From NCBI GenBank assembly GCA_013397695.1, contig VYZI01000113.1, positions 774,791 through 838,790 of the forward strand: a stretch of 64,000 nt of DNA, in the 5' to 3' direction. How positions within the stretch are numbered: position 1 is the first letter of the stretch; the number at the start of each line of letters is the position of its first letter. The notes under the pieces are model-generated. The model searched no databases, was not told where the DNA came from, and saw nothing but the letters and a program-made list of their open reading frames with translations. The translations under genes were made by a program, and so were the position numbers. Shown piece by piece: positions 1-14,954 of the stretch. Source of the stretch: Centropus unirufus (Eukaryota > Chordata > Aves > Cuculiformes > Centropidae).

Positions 1-289
1 TCGCACAGAAATGAAGCTTTATACTAATGTCCTGATTTTCAGAATTAGATTTTGCATTTTTTGCTCCTACTGGAAATATTCCAAAACAAATATCCATTCT
101 TTCTGCAATGCTCATTCAAAATGTGGTGACTGTTGCTTGCAAACTATCCCACTGGAACTCTGTAGGACATCTGGCATTAGGTGATTTTGTACAGACACTC
201 GTTATTGCAATCTAGATTTAAAATCATATGGCATTTCAACTTTGCTACAAATTTCCTTTCATGTATGGTATTTCAGTTGTACCGTATAA

Positions 290-660
290 TTATAGAATAA
301 TTTAAGCCAGAAGAGATCTTTGGAGGTCATGTAATCCAAAATACACTTACACTACAGAAAAGTAGGGCCAACTCCAAATTCAGATTAGGTCACTTGGGAC
401 CTTGTTGTGCTGAATTTGGAACATCTCCAGGAATGGAGATTCTACTACCTCTCAGAAAAACCTGTTTCAGTGTTTGACCACCTTCATTTCCTTACACATA
501 ATAATTCCCTGTGCTGAAATTTTTGTCCCTTGGTTCTTAGCCTTTCACTACTCACATCAGAGAAGAGTTTGGTTTTGTCTTCACTCTGACCCCCCCAACT
601 AGGCACTTGAAGACAGCGTACCCTTTGCCTACTCTACTCCATGTTGAACAAATACATTGC
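290..660 (-). mobile_element. CR1 LINE 3' fragment (old, diverged)
   Basis: On the plus strand the order is a GATCTTTGGAGGTCATGTAATCC-like block, then ACATCTCCAGGAATGGAGATTC, then a CACTTGAAGACAGC-like block and TGTTGAACAAA. This is the reverse complement of the avian CR1 3' region in correct order, so the element points left. It is clearly diverged. The edges are approximate. Confidence 0.7.
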
Positions 661-3600
661 ATGACTTGATGGAAGACGCCACTGAACAAGTAATACCAAA
701 TCGGTAGCCATGATGTTTACTGTTAGTCTTACTGCAAACACATTGTTTGATGTTAGCTACTAATAGCACTAATTAGATACTAAATAGCTACTAAAGCTGG
801 GGGGAGGATCTTACATCTGTGTGAGCTCTGCAATATATTTGGCCTCCTTTAGTCTGAAGTAAGCAGTGCAATTCACCTGAACAGTTTTTTACTTCCTTAA
901 TTTCGAAAGAAATATGTGTTGCTGGATGGAGGGGGAGAGGGAGCCACTGAGAGTCATCACGTTTCTCTTGCATTAAAGAGTGTCTCTCAGTTCATTCCCT
1001 TGTCTAATGAGGAAGTCTGAATCAGGCGATCAATAAAATATTCATAGAACAACACTAACTTGTGATGAAGTCTGCTCATAGTGTAGAAACCAGCAAATGA
1101 AGATGCACCGTGAAAGACAGGTGTTTTTTTGGTTCAGTTGTTCGTTTGTTTGTTTGTTTGTTTGTTTTAACTGAAACTGCCAAAGATCTATAAATTATTA
1201 TTCTTTTGCATTTATTTTCTTTCTTCTCTACAGAGTTGTGTGCTTTAACAGGAGTTATATATGTGTTTTGATAATTAACACCTTGCTTCATTACATGAGA
1301 TATTATCCTAGGTCTTGCATTTCTAACCAATATTGCAAAAATACAGGCAAGGAAAAGAAATTCTAAGAACTTCAAGTTTTCAGTGACTAAATACTTATGT
1401 GCTTGCACAGTAGATTAACATTTTTTAATCAAACATTCTTGAAATTAGAATTATTACTCTTAGACAGGATGATGTTTATAATATAATGTTTCATATCCAA
1501 GCCAATCATAATAAAGCACTCTTAACTACTTTTTTGTCCATAAATGTAACTCGTCTTAGAAACCACCTGGTAGACAAGAAAAGTCAAAAGGGAATTATGC
1601 ACTGGTATGCAGTAAGTCCCAAATACCTGATTTAATATATTTCTTTCAGTTCGGAGTCAGTCTCTTGCTCTGGAAAAATTCAGGTTTTCTGAAGAAAGCA
1701 TAAGCTTTACTAAAGCATTAAACTTCACGAAAAGCTGAGTAGGGGAAACTGCAAAAAGTAATTTTATGTATTTGTAGATATGTAACACATGCTTGAGCAG
1801 ACTTATAATAAAAATATATGCTTTTATTTTTTTTCACTACCTTTGGAATTTTTATGTCCTACCCTACCTGTCATTCACCAGTAAAGAATTAAAATCCTAT
1901 GTAAATATTTTCAGTAAATACTGATACCCCTAAAACAGAATATAGTGAAATGTCACCTGTACAGATAAATACCTTGAAATGATGTTTTTAGAAGTGTTGT
2001 TAAAGAATAAATTGGAGCCTATGATTAATTAAATTGTATATATGGAGGCAGAAGAAATATTCTTGGGGAAAAAATATACAATACTCAGTAAGAAAAGGCA
2101 TTTATCTTGTGTTCTTGCTTTTCTTTAAAAAAAAAATGTGCTGTGTCTTACTTTTCTTATGGTTGTCACTTTCTTCTATGCAAGAAATGTGAGTCTAGTG
2201 AAACGCTCTATTATTTGGGTACCAGAAAAAAAACAGAAATGTTTTAAATACATCACAGAAAGAACTACTGAAGAACAACAAAAACTGTCTGAAGAAAGGA
2301 AGAAAAAATAGAAGTTTGTTTACGTGCTTTTCATCTACCAGCAATGTGTTTAGATAAGTCAGTTTGGACTTAATTGATGTTAAATTAATTCTATTCATCA
2401 GACTGAATGCAAGTGTTTAATACTCACTTTTGGCGCTACTGAACTATAAAAAAAGTTTTATCAGTCCCAAAGAAATATTATGAAGACTTAGTCTAAGGAT
2501 CTAAATTTTGGCATTTCCTACATCTTGCATGCCAGTTTGCAAGTTGCTTTAGGAATCCAAATTCTACATAAATAATATTTGTCCTCCCCATGATTTCTAC
2601 CTCTTCCACCACCAAATGTAAGATGCGGATCATCACGTGGGTTATAGTTTTCTGAAAACAAACACAAAGAAAGTATGATCATTAAACAAAGCCCTACTAC
2701 TGTTAACTACAAAGTGATGTAAAAATGTCAATACGTATTTAATATACCTTTGGCCAAGGAGGGCCTCATACAGTTTCTCCTGTCCCCATAACCTGGAGTG
2801 TATATGCTACATATCTTTTTGTCTGTAATGTAAGATGGGGTTCTTGTTTGTTCACCAAAAACTGGATGAAGTCTTAGAGCTGTGTGTTCTAAAATACCTC
2901 TAATTAGGGGAAAACTCCTTGAAGACCTCTGAGACCTCTGCCATTTCTATAACTTAGCTTGAAATACAAAATCAGAAATATTTATATCAGAGGAAGACAA
3001 AGCACCACATGACAGCCAAATGAATAGCAAGTGGGATGCACATGCTGTCTTTTCTGCCAGAGTACATGTAATGTTCAATTACATTTCAGGTATGTCTAAA
3101 TCTTTGATCAGCAGGCTCACCCTGTCAAAGGACAAAGGGCTTTCTCCTGGGAAACACTGTCTTCTAAACTGGCACAGGCACTGCATATCTGCGCTGTCAA
3201 TCATGCTCAAGCTGTTACTAAGCTCCTTTAGGCTACAATTCTACTAAAATTTGGCAGAGAAGAACAAAGATAATTTGCAAGGCAAAGAAACATGAAATGT
3301 TTTGTTTATAAGACTGTTTTCAGTTATGCCCAATATAAAGGATCCATACATGAAAATGAAAAATGGAAGAAACAGAAACTAGGTTAATAGACACTAAAAG
3401 ACAATGTTTGAAATTACATGCTCTAGTTTAAGTTCATAATTCAACAGCCTATTTATTCATCAGGGAAATAAAACAAAACTCTTGCAAATAGAAAGGAAAA
3501 AAATCCACCTTCAATAGTAGCGGATTTTCTCTGCAACATGAATTAGTGCTACAGTATTTAATTTCTATACTGATAAAATGGAAGAAATAATAGAGCAATC

Positions 3601-6187
3601 TAGAAAGAGAATATAAATGTGGTATTAAAGACTAAAAATGAAATCTCTTTGTGTATTGGCCCAGTGGAGCTGCTATATTTTTTAAGGCTTTCACTGAATA
3701 ACAGAAAGAACTAGAAAAATGTCTTTTTTTAATTCAATTCAGGGGGAGCAATTAAATAAGGGAAATGTAACGTGTGACTGCAGGCTGCTCATTACCATCT
3801 GGCATGTGGAGGAGAGCATGTTTTATACTTAGATCAGATTACTTACGAGTTTAACTTTGGATTGTAGTGCACAGGAGGTATCGTAACTCAGTTAATGGAA
3901 GAAACAGCTTCTGTATGCAGTCGGTTTCCATTTTTAGTAGCTCAATATCAAAATAAATGCATCGTTTTGGCTTTCATTGAGAAATGAAATTATTCAGCCA
4001 TTAGAACTTGTACTATATCCCAAACCTTCTGACTAAAGACAAATTAATTCATATCCCATTCCCTCATACCTACATCATCAGTGGTAAAGGTTTTTAGTAA
4101 AATATCTTATAAGTTCCCATTGGAAGATCCACCACTCAAACTTTTAAGAATCCGCCTGAACAAAGTTTCAGAGGGCAACATAAGAGTAAATGAAGCTCCA
4201 CTCAAAAAGGAATGAACAAGACTACCCAAAAAGAAATAAACAAAACTACCCTCTCTCTGATCCTAATCCAATAAAACAACTTAAACCAAACTAATCAAGA
4301 CCTTTACATAGATGTGAAAATTAAATTTGATTCATTAGATTCACATGAAATGTACATAAATACTACAATCAACATCACTTGTAGAACCACAGTACAATTT
4401 ACTCTTTGAAAATAACTTGTATAACATATGGGCTGTTCTGAGAAACTTTGGATGGCTTTTAATTTTTATCCCCTTAGGCAGGAAAAGCATTCTTTTAGAT
4501 AGTTTCAAGTGAGTTTGTGTTGGGCTGTAGAATAAAGCTGAGATAAGGCAGGTGAGAAAAAGGGACACAGAATAATCATAGTACTTTCATAGGTTCATGG
4601 AAATAAAATCTACACTTTACAGTAAAAATTTCTCCAGCTCATCTGGTTACTGAAGCCTTCTAATGATATCTTTACCAGATTACAAGTTCTTTGCACTAAC
4701 TCAACATAACACAGGAGCACAACTGTTAAAATCTTCTGATAAACACTTTGGTTCTCAGGATAATGTTGCAAATGCTGCTGGTGAGATCACTTTATGAATG
4801 TAAATTTAAAATCCATTTTCCTTTCATGATCATGCACATGACTTTGAAACTCACTTTCTGCAACCTGCCATGCCAGTAAAACCCAGCCACATAAATGTAC
4901 AGGGAAAGTGAACAAAAAAGGAGCACATAGAAAAATTATATAAATTAAAAATACGAATGGTCATACACGTCTGTTGCTTACCAAAAAAAAACCAAACTGT
5001 AGCAATCCATATCCTCTCCAAATTTATGCCATTGAGGGAAACAAAAACTTGAGAAACTTTCAATGGCCTATTCCTTATTCCTAAAAATGGTGTTGTAAAA
5101 TATACTTTGTAAAATGTACCTGTTAATGCAACTAGTTTAAACCTCCATCAGGTTTCATGCTCTTAACAAAATTCTTCTGATTCATAGAGACACAGTTTAC
5201 TGTTTCTTCCCTACAGTTTCCATTGGTAGTTTATATTCCTCAAGCACTTTTTAAACTTGATAACACACTGCTCCTCTGAATATCTGTAACATTCTTTGAT
5301 TTGTCATTGCAATTGATATGCACACATGTTGTATATAGCCAGCAGTAAATTTCTGCATCTAAGGATTTTTCTCAAGGAATCTGTATACTTGTCAATAGAC
5401 ATATTTAGGACACTATTTTTTCATACCCAACACCATAGGCCCTAGAATATAGTATACACAAATTTATACCTATTGTGTGTGTAGAAGCATGAAATTCTGA
5501 TTTCTGGGTCTAGGCAGTCTTTTGCTCTGGCTATTCATTAATATAATGCACACACATCCAGAAATTAATATGCAAATCCAAGTTCTCTTGATGCTGATGG
5601 CAGAGTTCATATCAGCTCTCACAGTCCTAGTTCTCACCTGTGACTGCCCAACAGTAGACTATGTTCCTGTTAGTTCAAATTATAAAAACACTGAGGACCC
5701 ACCTCATTCTTAAACAACCTAAAGTTTTGGAGGAGCCTGTGTCATCTCTCTGACTGCAAATTTTAAAAAAGTCTCTTGTATTAGCCTTATTAAAAGTCTC
5801 TGGAGCCTAAAGCATTCTTTTGGCTTCATGTAAATAAAAGTGTACCCATTTATTTGCTCATCAGTGCTCAGGATAACTTGAAATAACAGACAATTTCTAA
5901 AATGTCTCAAAGAGTAAATAAATACCTCGACTGCTCTTTCCAAGCACTAATTTTTAGGTGTGTTATTCTACTGTTAGTAGAGTAACTAATAATTAATTCA
6001 TGCATAAGCCAAGTTGTTGTTATTATTCTTATTAGCACAAAATTACTCCTGTTGGAGACGTACTCCGCTTGTTTGATCATGGCCACATAAGCAACCGTAT
6101 CGATAAAACAAATGCTGATACATTCACAGAAAAGTTTAAAGCCAGAGACAAATATACTTTACAGTTCTGAGGGTTTGTACATTCCTT
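661..6187. other. Intergenic, AT-rich, no gene seen
   Basis: Apart from the GTTT microsatellite, nothing identifiable. The short open frames have no recognisable protein content. Confidence 0.7.
1144..1168. repeat. (GTTT)n microsatellite
   Basis: Six consecutive GTTT units, uninterrupted. Confidence 0.95.
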
Positions 6188-6443
6188 AGAATCACAGAAT
6201 TCTAGAATCATTAAGGTTACAAAAGACTTCTAAGATCATCAAGTCCAATCGTCAGCCAAACACTACCATGCCTACTAAACCGTGCCCCGAAGTGCCATGT
6301 CTGCAGTTATTTTCAACACCTCCAGGGATCATGACCCTACCGCTTCCCTAGGCAGCATGTTCCAATGTTTGACAACCCTTTCGGTGAAGAAATTTTTCCT
6401 AATATCCAGTCGAAACCTCCCTTGACACAACTTGAGGCCATTT
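6188..6443 (-). mobile_element. CR1 LINE 3' fragment
   Basis: Starts with AGAATCACAG and related copies of the CR1 terminal octamer (reverse complement of ATTCTGTG), then the blocks AAGATCATCAAGTCCAAT, CACCTCCAGGGATCATGAC, GGCAGCATGTTCCAATG, AAGAAATTTTTCCTAATATC and CTTGAGGCCATTT. All are standard avian CR1 3' sequence in reverse complement. The 5' end is truncated at about 6443, as usual for CR1. Confidence 0.93.
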
Positions 6444-9400
6444 AAGTAAATGATATTAAACCATTAATTTCAGTTCCATGTTACAAACTTTTTGAACTTT
6501 GGGAACATTCAAGAGGTATGGTCTTCTTTCCCACACGGAATAATATTGTCTTTGGGGCAGCATAAGTTTTCCTGTCCCTGTTATATTAGTTCTCATGTAG
6601 CCCATCACTTTCATCTGTGATGCCTCTGGTTTTGCACTCTTCATATTGCCAGAGCTTGTTCTGAACTGACAGTTGCCTGAAGTCAAGTTTAAATTATAAC
6701 ATACCTCATTCACAGTCAGAGAGGTTTTTTGGTGAATATTCCCTTTATATTACACTATTTTTTTCAGTTCTTCAAATTCACTTTCTATAGCTCTTCACTG
6801 ATCCTTCACCCACAGCACTCTTATCTACACAAGAATTTTTATTACTTCTCTTGCAAATATTTCTGAAAGATGGTAAATATTTGAAAAGTGATACTGAACA
6901 TTCACCTAATCTAATTATTCTATGAAAACTGTGGGGATGAATCTGATGCTATGCTGTTTGGTTTTTTTAAGTATGTGAAACTCATTCTGCAAAAATGCTG
7001 TACTAAAACATAAATTAGACATAATCCAGTAGGGCACATATCAGAAAGAGTTATGTCTTTTCTTGGTATGATTTACACCTGCAAATAATGCCCTGGAGTC
7101 TAAAAACATCCAGGTAAATGTCATGCCTCCCTTTCTGTCCCTCTATTATTTGAGTCAACGCCAAACCTAATGATGACATTATCTATGTTCATCCAAGACC
7201 TTAAGGGGTGAGAAGAAGGAGCTGCTTTGAAACACATGAACACAGACAAAAAAGAAAACATGCAGAAGTTGTCTCAAGAGCATATTTTCAATTCTAATGT
7301 CATTGAATACAACAATCAAATAACACTCTTCAGTCATCCTGAAAAACCTGCCTTCCTTCCATCCATCTCCCTGCATCCTATTGGTATGAATGTAAAACCC
7401 AATACTGATTTGAAACAGGTTTTGTCTCTAATATATTAGTCTACTGACCATAAAAATATTAGTTGGTTTTTATATGGACAAAGAGATTGCTTAAGCTTTG
7501 GCTTCAGTTAAAGTACCATTCCACAAATTTTGGTCAATATCATTCCTCATTTGCTGTCCTAGTTCTCATTCATCCCTCAGCGCCCATTTGGAATTCTGCA
7601 GATTCTCCTCCTCTCTGTTAGAAAATCCAACGGATTTCCGAAGACCTGGGATCCTCTGCTCCTTTCTAGTTTAGTACGTATCAGATAATTCCTTCTTTTT
7701 TCTTCCTCTGTATGTAAACTTTCACAGGACATTTCCTCAGAGAGCAATCTCTTTTAGAATTGTTCATTATATTCAATCTTTACATTGTTTTTTCAGTCTT
7801 CAAGCGGTTATTGTAAATACTCAGTAAACCCTGTCCAGGGAAGTTTTATTTTGTTCACTAGGGCCAAATTGAGCTTTATGCCTTTGAAAAGTAACTTCCA
7901 GTGTTCTTACATATAATATGACCCACAGAGGTCAACTAATAAGTATTCTTCTGCATTTTTCCCTTCTTCTTCACACCGTTTCCTATGTTCTAAACACAAT
8001 CCCTTCCAGTTGTACACTGCTTTTTCTGTATTACTACTTCTGATAAACTGTGAACTGCAAACTGCAAGATCAATGTGCTATTTCCAGTCTTCAGTTTTAT
8101 GGATCCCATACATCAGGCTAGATAATAGACAAAATAAAAGCAGTGTGCTAAGGTGAAGAGCAAAATCTGAAACCTTTTGAGGTTGGTAACTTAAAATTTA
8201 ATTTCAATAAACATCTTACCATGCTTGACATGGTCAGTACAAACATGGCAGATTCACAGGGCTTACATCAGAACACTCTTGATAGACTTCTTGGGAAGGG
8301 ACACAAGTAATTTCAATTATCTTAAAGTATTGATTTACATACTTTGACAATCATGATATACAATGACTAAGGACTTTATATTCACCTGTATGAGGCTTAA
8401 GGGTGAATTTTTTAGTAAGAGCCCATGAAAATGTTTTCACAAACTAATTTCATCTCATGAGTAAACATTTTCTGCTAGCAAAAGAAAATATAATTCAGAA
8501 AGCTGACAGATGTAAGATTTTGGTCTCAATAAGGGATTCTGGTCATATCCTGATGAGAATAGTAGCTACTAAACAAATATATTTGATATATGTTTTTATT
8601 TATAACATGGCAGTAGTTGATTCACTGAGGAATATACCTATTGTTTTCTAAATCTAACTGAACATATCATGAATGTGATATGTAGTAAAATTCTCGGTCA
8701 GAGAAATCAGGCAAATTATTGCATTTCTTTTACCTTTCATTCTGACTTTTGGGGATTCTTCACAGAAAAAAAAAGTTATTACAGAGATAATCGGGATGAG
8801 GTAAAATCAGAGCACATGAACAAACCTGTGTGATATGCTTCACTGTGTTACAGTCTAGATCTTACCCTACTACTTTGAATTTTTCTAGCATATTCTTTTA
8901 CATTTTAAAAAGATACTTCACCAGTAAGTAATAATATTACTAGCAACAAGGAAAGAGAGCAGTCTTCCAATTAACCATGAAGAACAGGACAAAGAGAGAA
9001 CATATTCCAAGATATCCATAATTTTAATCACCTGAAGCTATACTCAGCTTTCACCTCTCTCTCCCTCTCCCCAGAATGTTGCCACCTATTAATGTGATGA
9101 CTGAAACTGGTCATAAGGGCGAGAATATACGATGGGGGTGAGAATACATTATGAATACTAATATAAGATTTAAGCAGAAGGTAGTATCACAGTGATTGCA
9201 CTAGAACCAGATGGGTAAAGGATTTAGTGTATTTATTTTTATTTCTTCTTCTTAGGTATGTGAATTGAAAAATATTTTTTTTATTTTCTTCACCTTCAGA
9301 AGGTTGTTACATTCTGATAATTCATTAAAAATGGAAGGATTGAGAGAAAAGATCATTTTTTTCTGACACTCTCTACTTTTATTGGCATTTTCCACATTTT

Positions 9401-12400
9401 TCTGAAGAGCTGCACATTTATGAAAAAAGAAGAACCCTTACTTTAAAAAATGCTAAAGTAAAAGATTTGGATTTCTCTAAATCTATTCCTTTTACTCCCT
9501 TGAAAGAACTACTGGCCAAATCTCCAAATTTGCAAGTAATTTCTGTTACTTCACAAATTCCATTTTTAGTAAATAAAAAATATCTGCAAACAAATGTATT
9601 TGAGGTGCATGCCATCTCCATAGTTGTCGTCACTTACTGTCATTCTGACTACTTAATTCGGAACTCATATAATCTTCAGTTAATTAGTCCAGAACTCATG
9701 TTTACTTGAAATCCATGTTCTATTGCATTCATCTGCATTAAAACAAACTTTTTCTAAAAATGGACAATCCAGGCTTTACTTCATAAACGAAGAAGCACAG
9801 TACATGAAAAGCCAGGTAACTGGCAATAGGCAGGAATTAAATTTAAGTATTCTATACCTCATAATTCATTTTAATTGAGTACTTGTGCTGCAGCTGTACT
9901 CAGAGCACTGATTCTAAAATGTTAAGTAATATCAGAAATACAGGTAAAACTTTGTTATAGTTTAATGGACAATAATATTATGACATTATCAGTTTCTCAT
10001 GTTTTTATTAACTTCCCACACATATATTCATAGTAGAAATTCTGCTTTATTACTTCTCGCGTATCTCAATAAGATTATTTGAATGTAGATTTATCTCTCA
10101 AATCATTTAGCTGCAGCTGTCACTCACCTTGCTCAAAATACACATATATAGCCCACCACAGCTTTCACATAAATGTCTCTAGCAACCATGGGGGGTAGGA
10201 AGAGGAAGAATTTGGTAGAGTCCAAAGATCAGTTTTCATGAGGCTACATTACCATATGTATTGTAATAATGCCCTTTAAATGAGCCTAACTTAAGACAGA
10301 ATAATATTAAATAGAATAATTTAAAGCATCTATGAAAAAGGAAATTGAAGTGCAATGGAAAATAGCTTTTAAATGCCTTTTGGTTTTTTTCTTTATATTT
10401 CTGTGACTACCAAAAAGTATTAGTCCTGTGATATGTTTTTATAAATCATTTTAAGCCAATTAATCTGGAAGTCTTACAAGAAGTAAACATTTATGAACAA
10501 CTAGCTTGCATTTCTCTAAGACTACAATCCAGTTTCCTTCTGTATGATTAAACTATTAGCAGGTGTTAGAGCCTCAGGAAAGTACTATCTGTTTCTTTGT
10601 GACTCCTTCCTTAACCTTACTGTCTCTGTACAAGCATCTTTGCCTACACAGTCACAAAATTTGGATCTGGGGCAAGGAAATCTGTAGAGAGAATATCTAA
10701 ATCACCTTTCACTACAGAAAGGAAAGCAATGTTTTGCAATTTTTAATGTCATTTAAGTTCACAAATCCCAGGAAGGTCATAAGTTTGAAGTCACAAAGTA
10801 TAAAGTAAAAATTCCCCTGTTCCGAATGGTGGTTGTTTCATAAAGGTGACCATAGTCAGCACCTTGATGAATTTTATTTTAATGCTAAGTTTAAATCAAA
10901 AGCTCCTCAGGCTGCTAAGTGTACACTGCTCCAGCGAAAAAAGTTCAGTAAAGTTCTATACAAGTATCTCTTCATATCTTGAGGTTCTCCTTACAGTGGA
11001 GAACATATCCCATTTGTATAAACGCCCAGTTCTGCATGTGTCTGCAAGCAGTGTCACCATCTAAACCCTCCTCCTCCCTTTCCTTTACCTCATCCCCTTC
11101 GGTCCCTCAGTGTCCTGCTCTTTCACAGGCACCGGGTGCTAGAACTAATGCAGAGCAGGGTCTACACCTGCTGAATAGATCACACAGCCAAGCGGCTGAC
11201 TGACACCACTGACATCATGCACTTGGTACCGATTTCTCTCTCTCGTCTATCCAGTCACCCATTTACACAAGCCTGTAAATCTTACACACTTTTGAGATCT
11301 CTACCCGTTGTCAATGTGGCTGAAATCATGCAAAGAGTTGAAAAAATTAGTGACATCTTGCCAGCTGCACAGCACAAAAGCCTCATTTCTTAAGAGATAA
11401 GGCTGACTCTTGTGCATTCAGTTTTTCATCAATGAAAATGCAGGAAGCAATACAAAACTCTGAAGTGTAATACAAGAAATGAAACAGGACTATTTACAGA
11501 GGTTCCTGAAATTATTTTATATTATCTTAAGTTTATTTAAAACTAAGAGTTTCACTAAAATTATCAAAAAACATATAATCTAGACACAAAAAGAAGTGCT
11601 GTAAACCTGGGCAAGGTATGCTGGTTTAGTTGCACAAAACTAATGGATGGAATTAAAGTGAAAAATTGAGCTTGATGTTAACTAGTGGAGCAGCAACAGT
11701 AACTCTATAATAAAATGCAAGTACATAGAATGAAGGTATTACCTCCTGTGTAATTGTGTGTCTGAGCTGGATGGTCACAGATCCTAACAAATTTGATTAT
11801 CAGCTGCGTGAATGATAGACATTTCATCAATTCTGCACCAGCCCAGTAAGCACAAGTGCTAGGAGCAATGAAATTAGGAGGATGCAATAAAAGGAAATGC
11901 ACTTACAAGAATAAATGGTTACCAGAATTACTGAACCCATTGTCAACATACAAAATATTACCAGAGTATTCTGCATTGCATTATCTTTCCATAGCTACAA
12001 TTCTCTATCCATATTAAAAATATTCTGAACTAGGGACATACTATGAGTTCAGGATAGAATTTCTGCCTCTAACCCCCGTGACCGCTTGTGATTAAGATGG
12101 GCAAATACAAATATTTACAGGACAAAAAAAAAATGTAGTTCTACTTTGAAATGAGTAGTGAGATGTACAAAATGGAAAAGAAACAAACCAGAAATTTGAA
12201 TGTCCTTAAAATTATTAAGAATGCTGAATATTTTTTACGCTCTTTTGATGCAGTGCCAGGATGATAATTTCAATGCAGAACTCCACAGCTGCCTGTGCCA
12301 GTATTTCAAAAAGAAAATGGGTCAAGCAGTAACGGCTCATTCTTTAAGTCTCCTTTTTATGCCTCTCCACTAATGGTATTGAGACAGTTAAGGGCTTCAT

Positions 12401-14954
12401 GAAGGCAGAAAATATTGCTCCCCATCACCATGCTTGCTTTTTTTTTTTTTTTTTTCATTTTAACTCAGGGAAGTAAGCAAGGAAACATGTTCATCAGTAT
12501 CCAGTTCAACTCCTGACTTTTCTAGAAGCAGTCTTCTTAGTCCAGGCCCACCATCTGCTCATCAGATAATCCTAATTTTAAATGTAGTTCTGATAGAGCC
12601 TTTAAGAATAACCGGGCTTTCTCGCTGGTGGCACAATTACTCTTCAGAATTGGCACTAATGAATTCACAGAGATAAGTTAACTTTGTAACCCTCATTTTC
12701 AGGTCTGTATTAACCCTGAAGTTGCTAAAACAACACTGAAACTCATGCTAAATAGAAGCAGTTAAGCTGTAGTTAAACTAATTTCTTTCAAGTTTTCTGC
12801 CCACAAGCATTATTTGTTTTATTTAGAATTTTCTGCATTCCTCACTCTTTAACAAGCACCCAGAGCTGAATTGTTCTCTCACCTTCTCCTTTATTCCTGC
12901 TGTGCAAACTAAGCAAAATGCTGAGGGTTATTTTATCTAAACCATTACTTCGATTTGTTAACTCAGAGCAAGAATCTGATGATCTGAAGCATACACTGAG
13001 TGTTGTTTATTTTCCCCTACGAAAAAACAGTGAAAATGATGGTGAGGTCTGGAATAAAAATGGGTGAGGACCAGAAAATGTATTTGCTGTACTAAACAAT
13101 ATTAATGTTAGTATGACAAGGAATTTAACACTCAAAAGTCAGGAAAGGCAAACTTATGGTTCCCATAAGGGAGTTAATTCATGTTCTTACACATATACAT
13201 TATTTTGTATTACAACCTGTTAAAATTATAGGAATTACGTGGATATATTATAGCAGGTATTTAAAGTATTAAATTGAAAATCTGGACTAGAGTACATAAG
13301 GTCATACAAGAAACATTCAGCAGCGTATTACACAGTCACAATCCTGAGTCTGTCTGGTCTCTGTAAACAAACAGAAATTACATGTAAACCCGGTTGGTCT
13401 TTTTATAGAGCTTGACTATAGCTGTAAATGTTATCAGACCTAACATATAATGTTCAGCAAAGATCAGTACTTCACACAGACAAAAACCCTCTCTGACTTG
13501 AAGCACATCAGCTGGACAGGAGTTACTCAGTAGTCAAGGTAGCAAAAGGCAAGTTCTTAAACTTCTACACGTTGATTTTCATAAAGAATTGCAGATCTCC
13601 ACTGCAGGAAAAGGCAGTTGTGAGAACTTGTTCAACTTTCTTTGACACCAAGAACTGAAATAGTGGATACAGAAGTAACTAATCTGAAAAGCTATTGCCA
13701 CCATTACATTTTTCATTCCACATAGCTGCAATCTGCCTCAAAAGAGAACCATTTTCAAGCTTGCTAAGCTCAAGAAGTTGTATGTTGACTTCTTAAGCAG
13801 AAAATGGTTTACTGAATTCTACGATATTCCATAAATGTTTGCTTACTTGAACTTTAAATAAAAGTGACTTTTCAGTAAACTCAGAATACACCTTAGATTT
13901 CTAGTCATAGACAAATAACACCCAATGAAGTTAAGCCACACCAATCTTTATTTTCTCTGTCTTTATCTAATCATCAGCTTCCAGATAACAGTAATTTATA
14001 TTAACATCCTTCACAAAACAATGACTTGACTATTTTTTTTATAAATGTATTTGTTACCTCTCCAATATTAAAATCTTCTATGCTTAAAGTAATTCATGGT
14101 AAAGAGAAATATTTATATGAATAGGTTGTATTGATTTTAAGAGGATTTTTAAGCATATCTTGATATAATTAGAATAACATTAAGCTTATGTTAAAGTATG
14201 CATAGTCAAAAGCATTTAAAATTATTGTTCTCATGCTATGTCATAAAAAGATATATTACAAATTATAGGACTGTTTGCTAGACTAAACACACTCCCCAAA
14301 CTGTTCTTAGCTCTGCTGTTGCTTCAAGGAATGTCTCAAGAGGGAGGAAGCATTTTTTCATATCAATGATTCTGCAACAGCATTTGGTAATGCCCCCCGT
14401 TTAAGCCCAGTGGCACAAACTGTCCAATTTATACAGCTTGGCAAGAAGCAGCTGTAACATGAGAAGGGTATTTTCAGACCTCAGAATACTGGCACCATAA
14501 TAAAAAAGATTTCCATCACATGGCTCTCTCCTGCAGCAGGATATGGTATCTTCAGAGTCACCAGGCTGTGTTATTTTTGTATTTTAGTTGCTCTCACTCC
14601 AGCTGAAGGGGATAAGCCACTGACAGAGCCCTGATTTTCAGCACTGTGCTTCTAGCCCTCCCTGTCATACCACAGAGAGGCTTGGAAGGCAGAACTTTTG
14701 AAGTTTCAATAATAATGCAAATTTAGTAGTTGTTCTTCATAATTTGGGTATTTGACTTGTGAGGTTGAAGCTCTTGAGGTGGTAACGCAATACAATGTTA
14801 CAAACTGATAATATTCCACCCTGCCTATGTCAGCACTCAGAGAAGCAAAGAATTTGTATAAAATAGCACCAGTTTCCAGGCAGCTCCAAAAGGAGACAGT
14901 TTAGACCTGCCCCTGGTATTCAAAACCAAGATGGAATCTGGAAGGTCTCTGAAA
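6444..14954. other. Intergenic, AT-rich, no gene seen
   Basis: Only the T18 run and scattered chance ORFs under 80 codons. No repeat family recognised. Confidence 0.7.
12438..12455. repeat. Poly(T) run, T18
   Basis: Eighteen consecutive T. I see no retroelement body next to it. Confidence 0.95.
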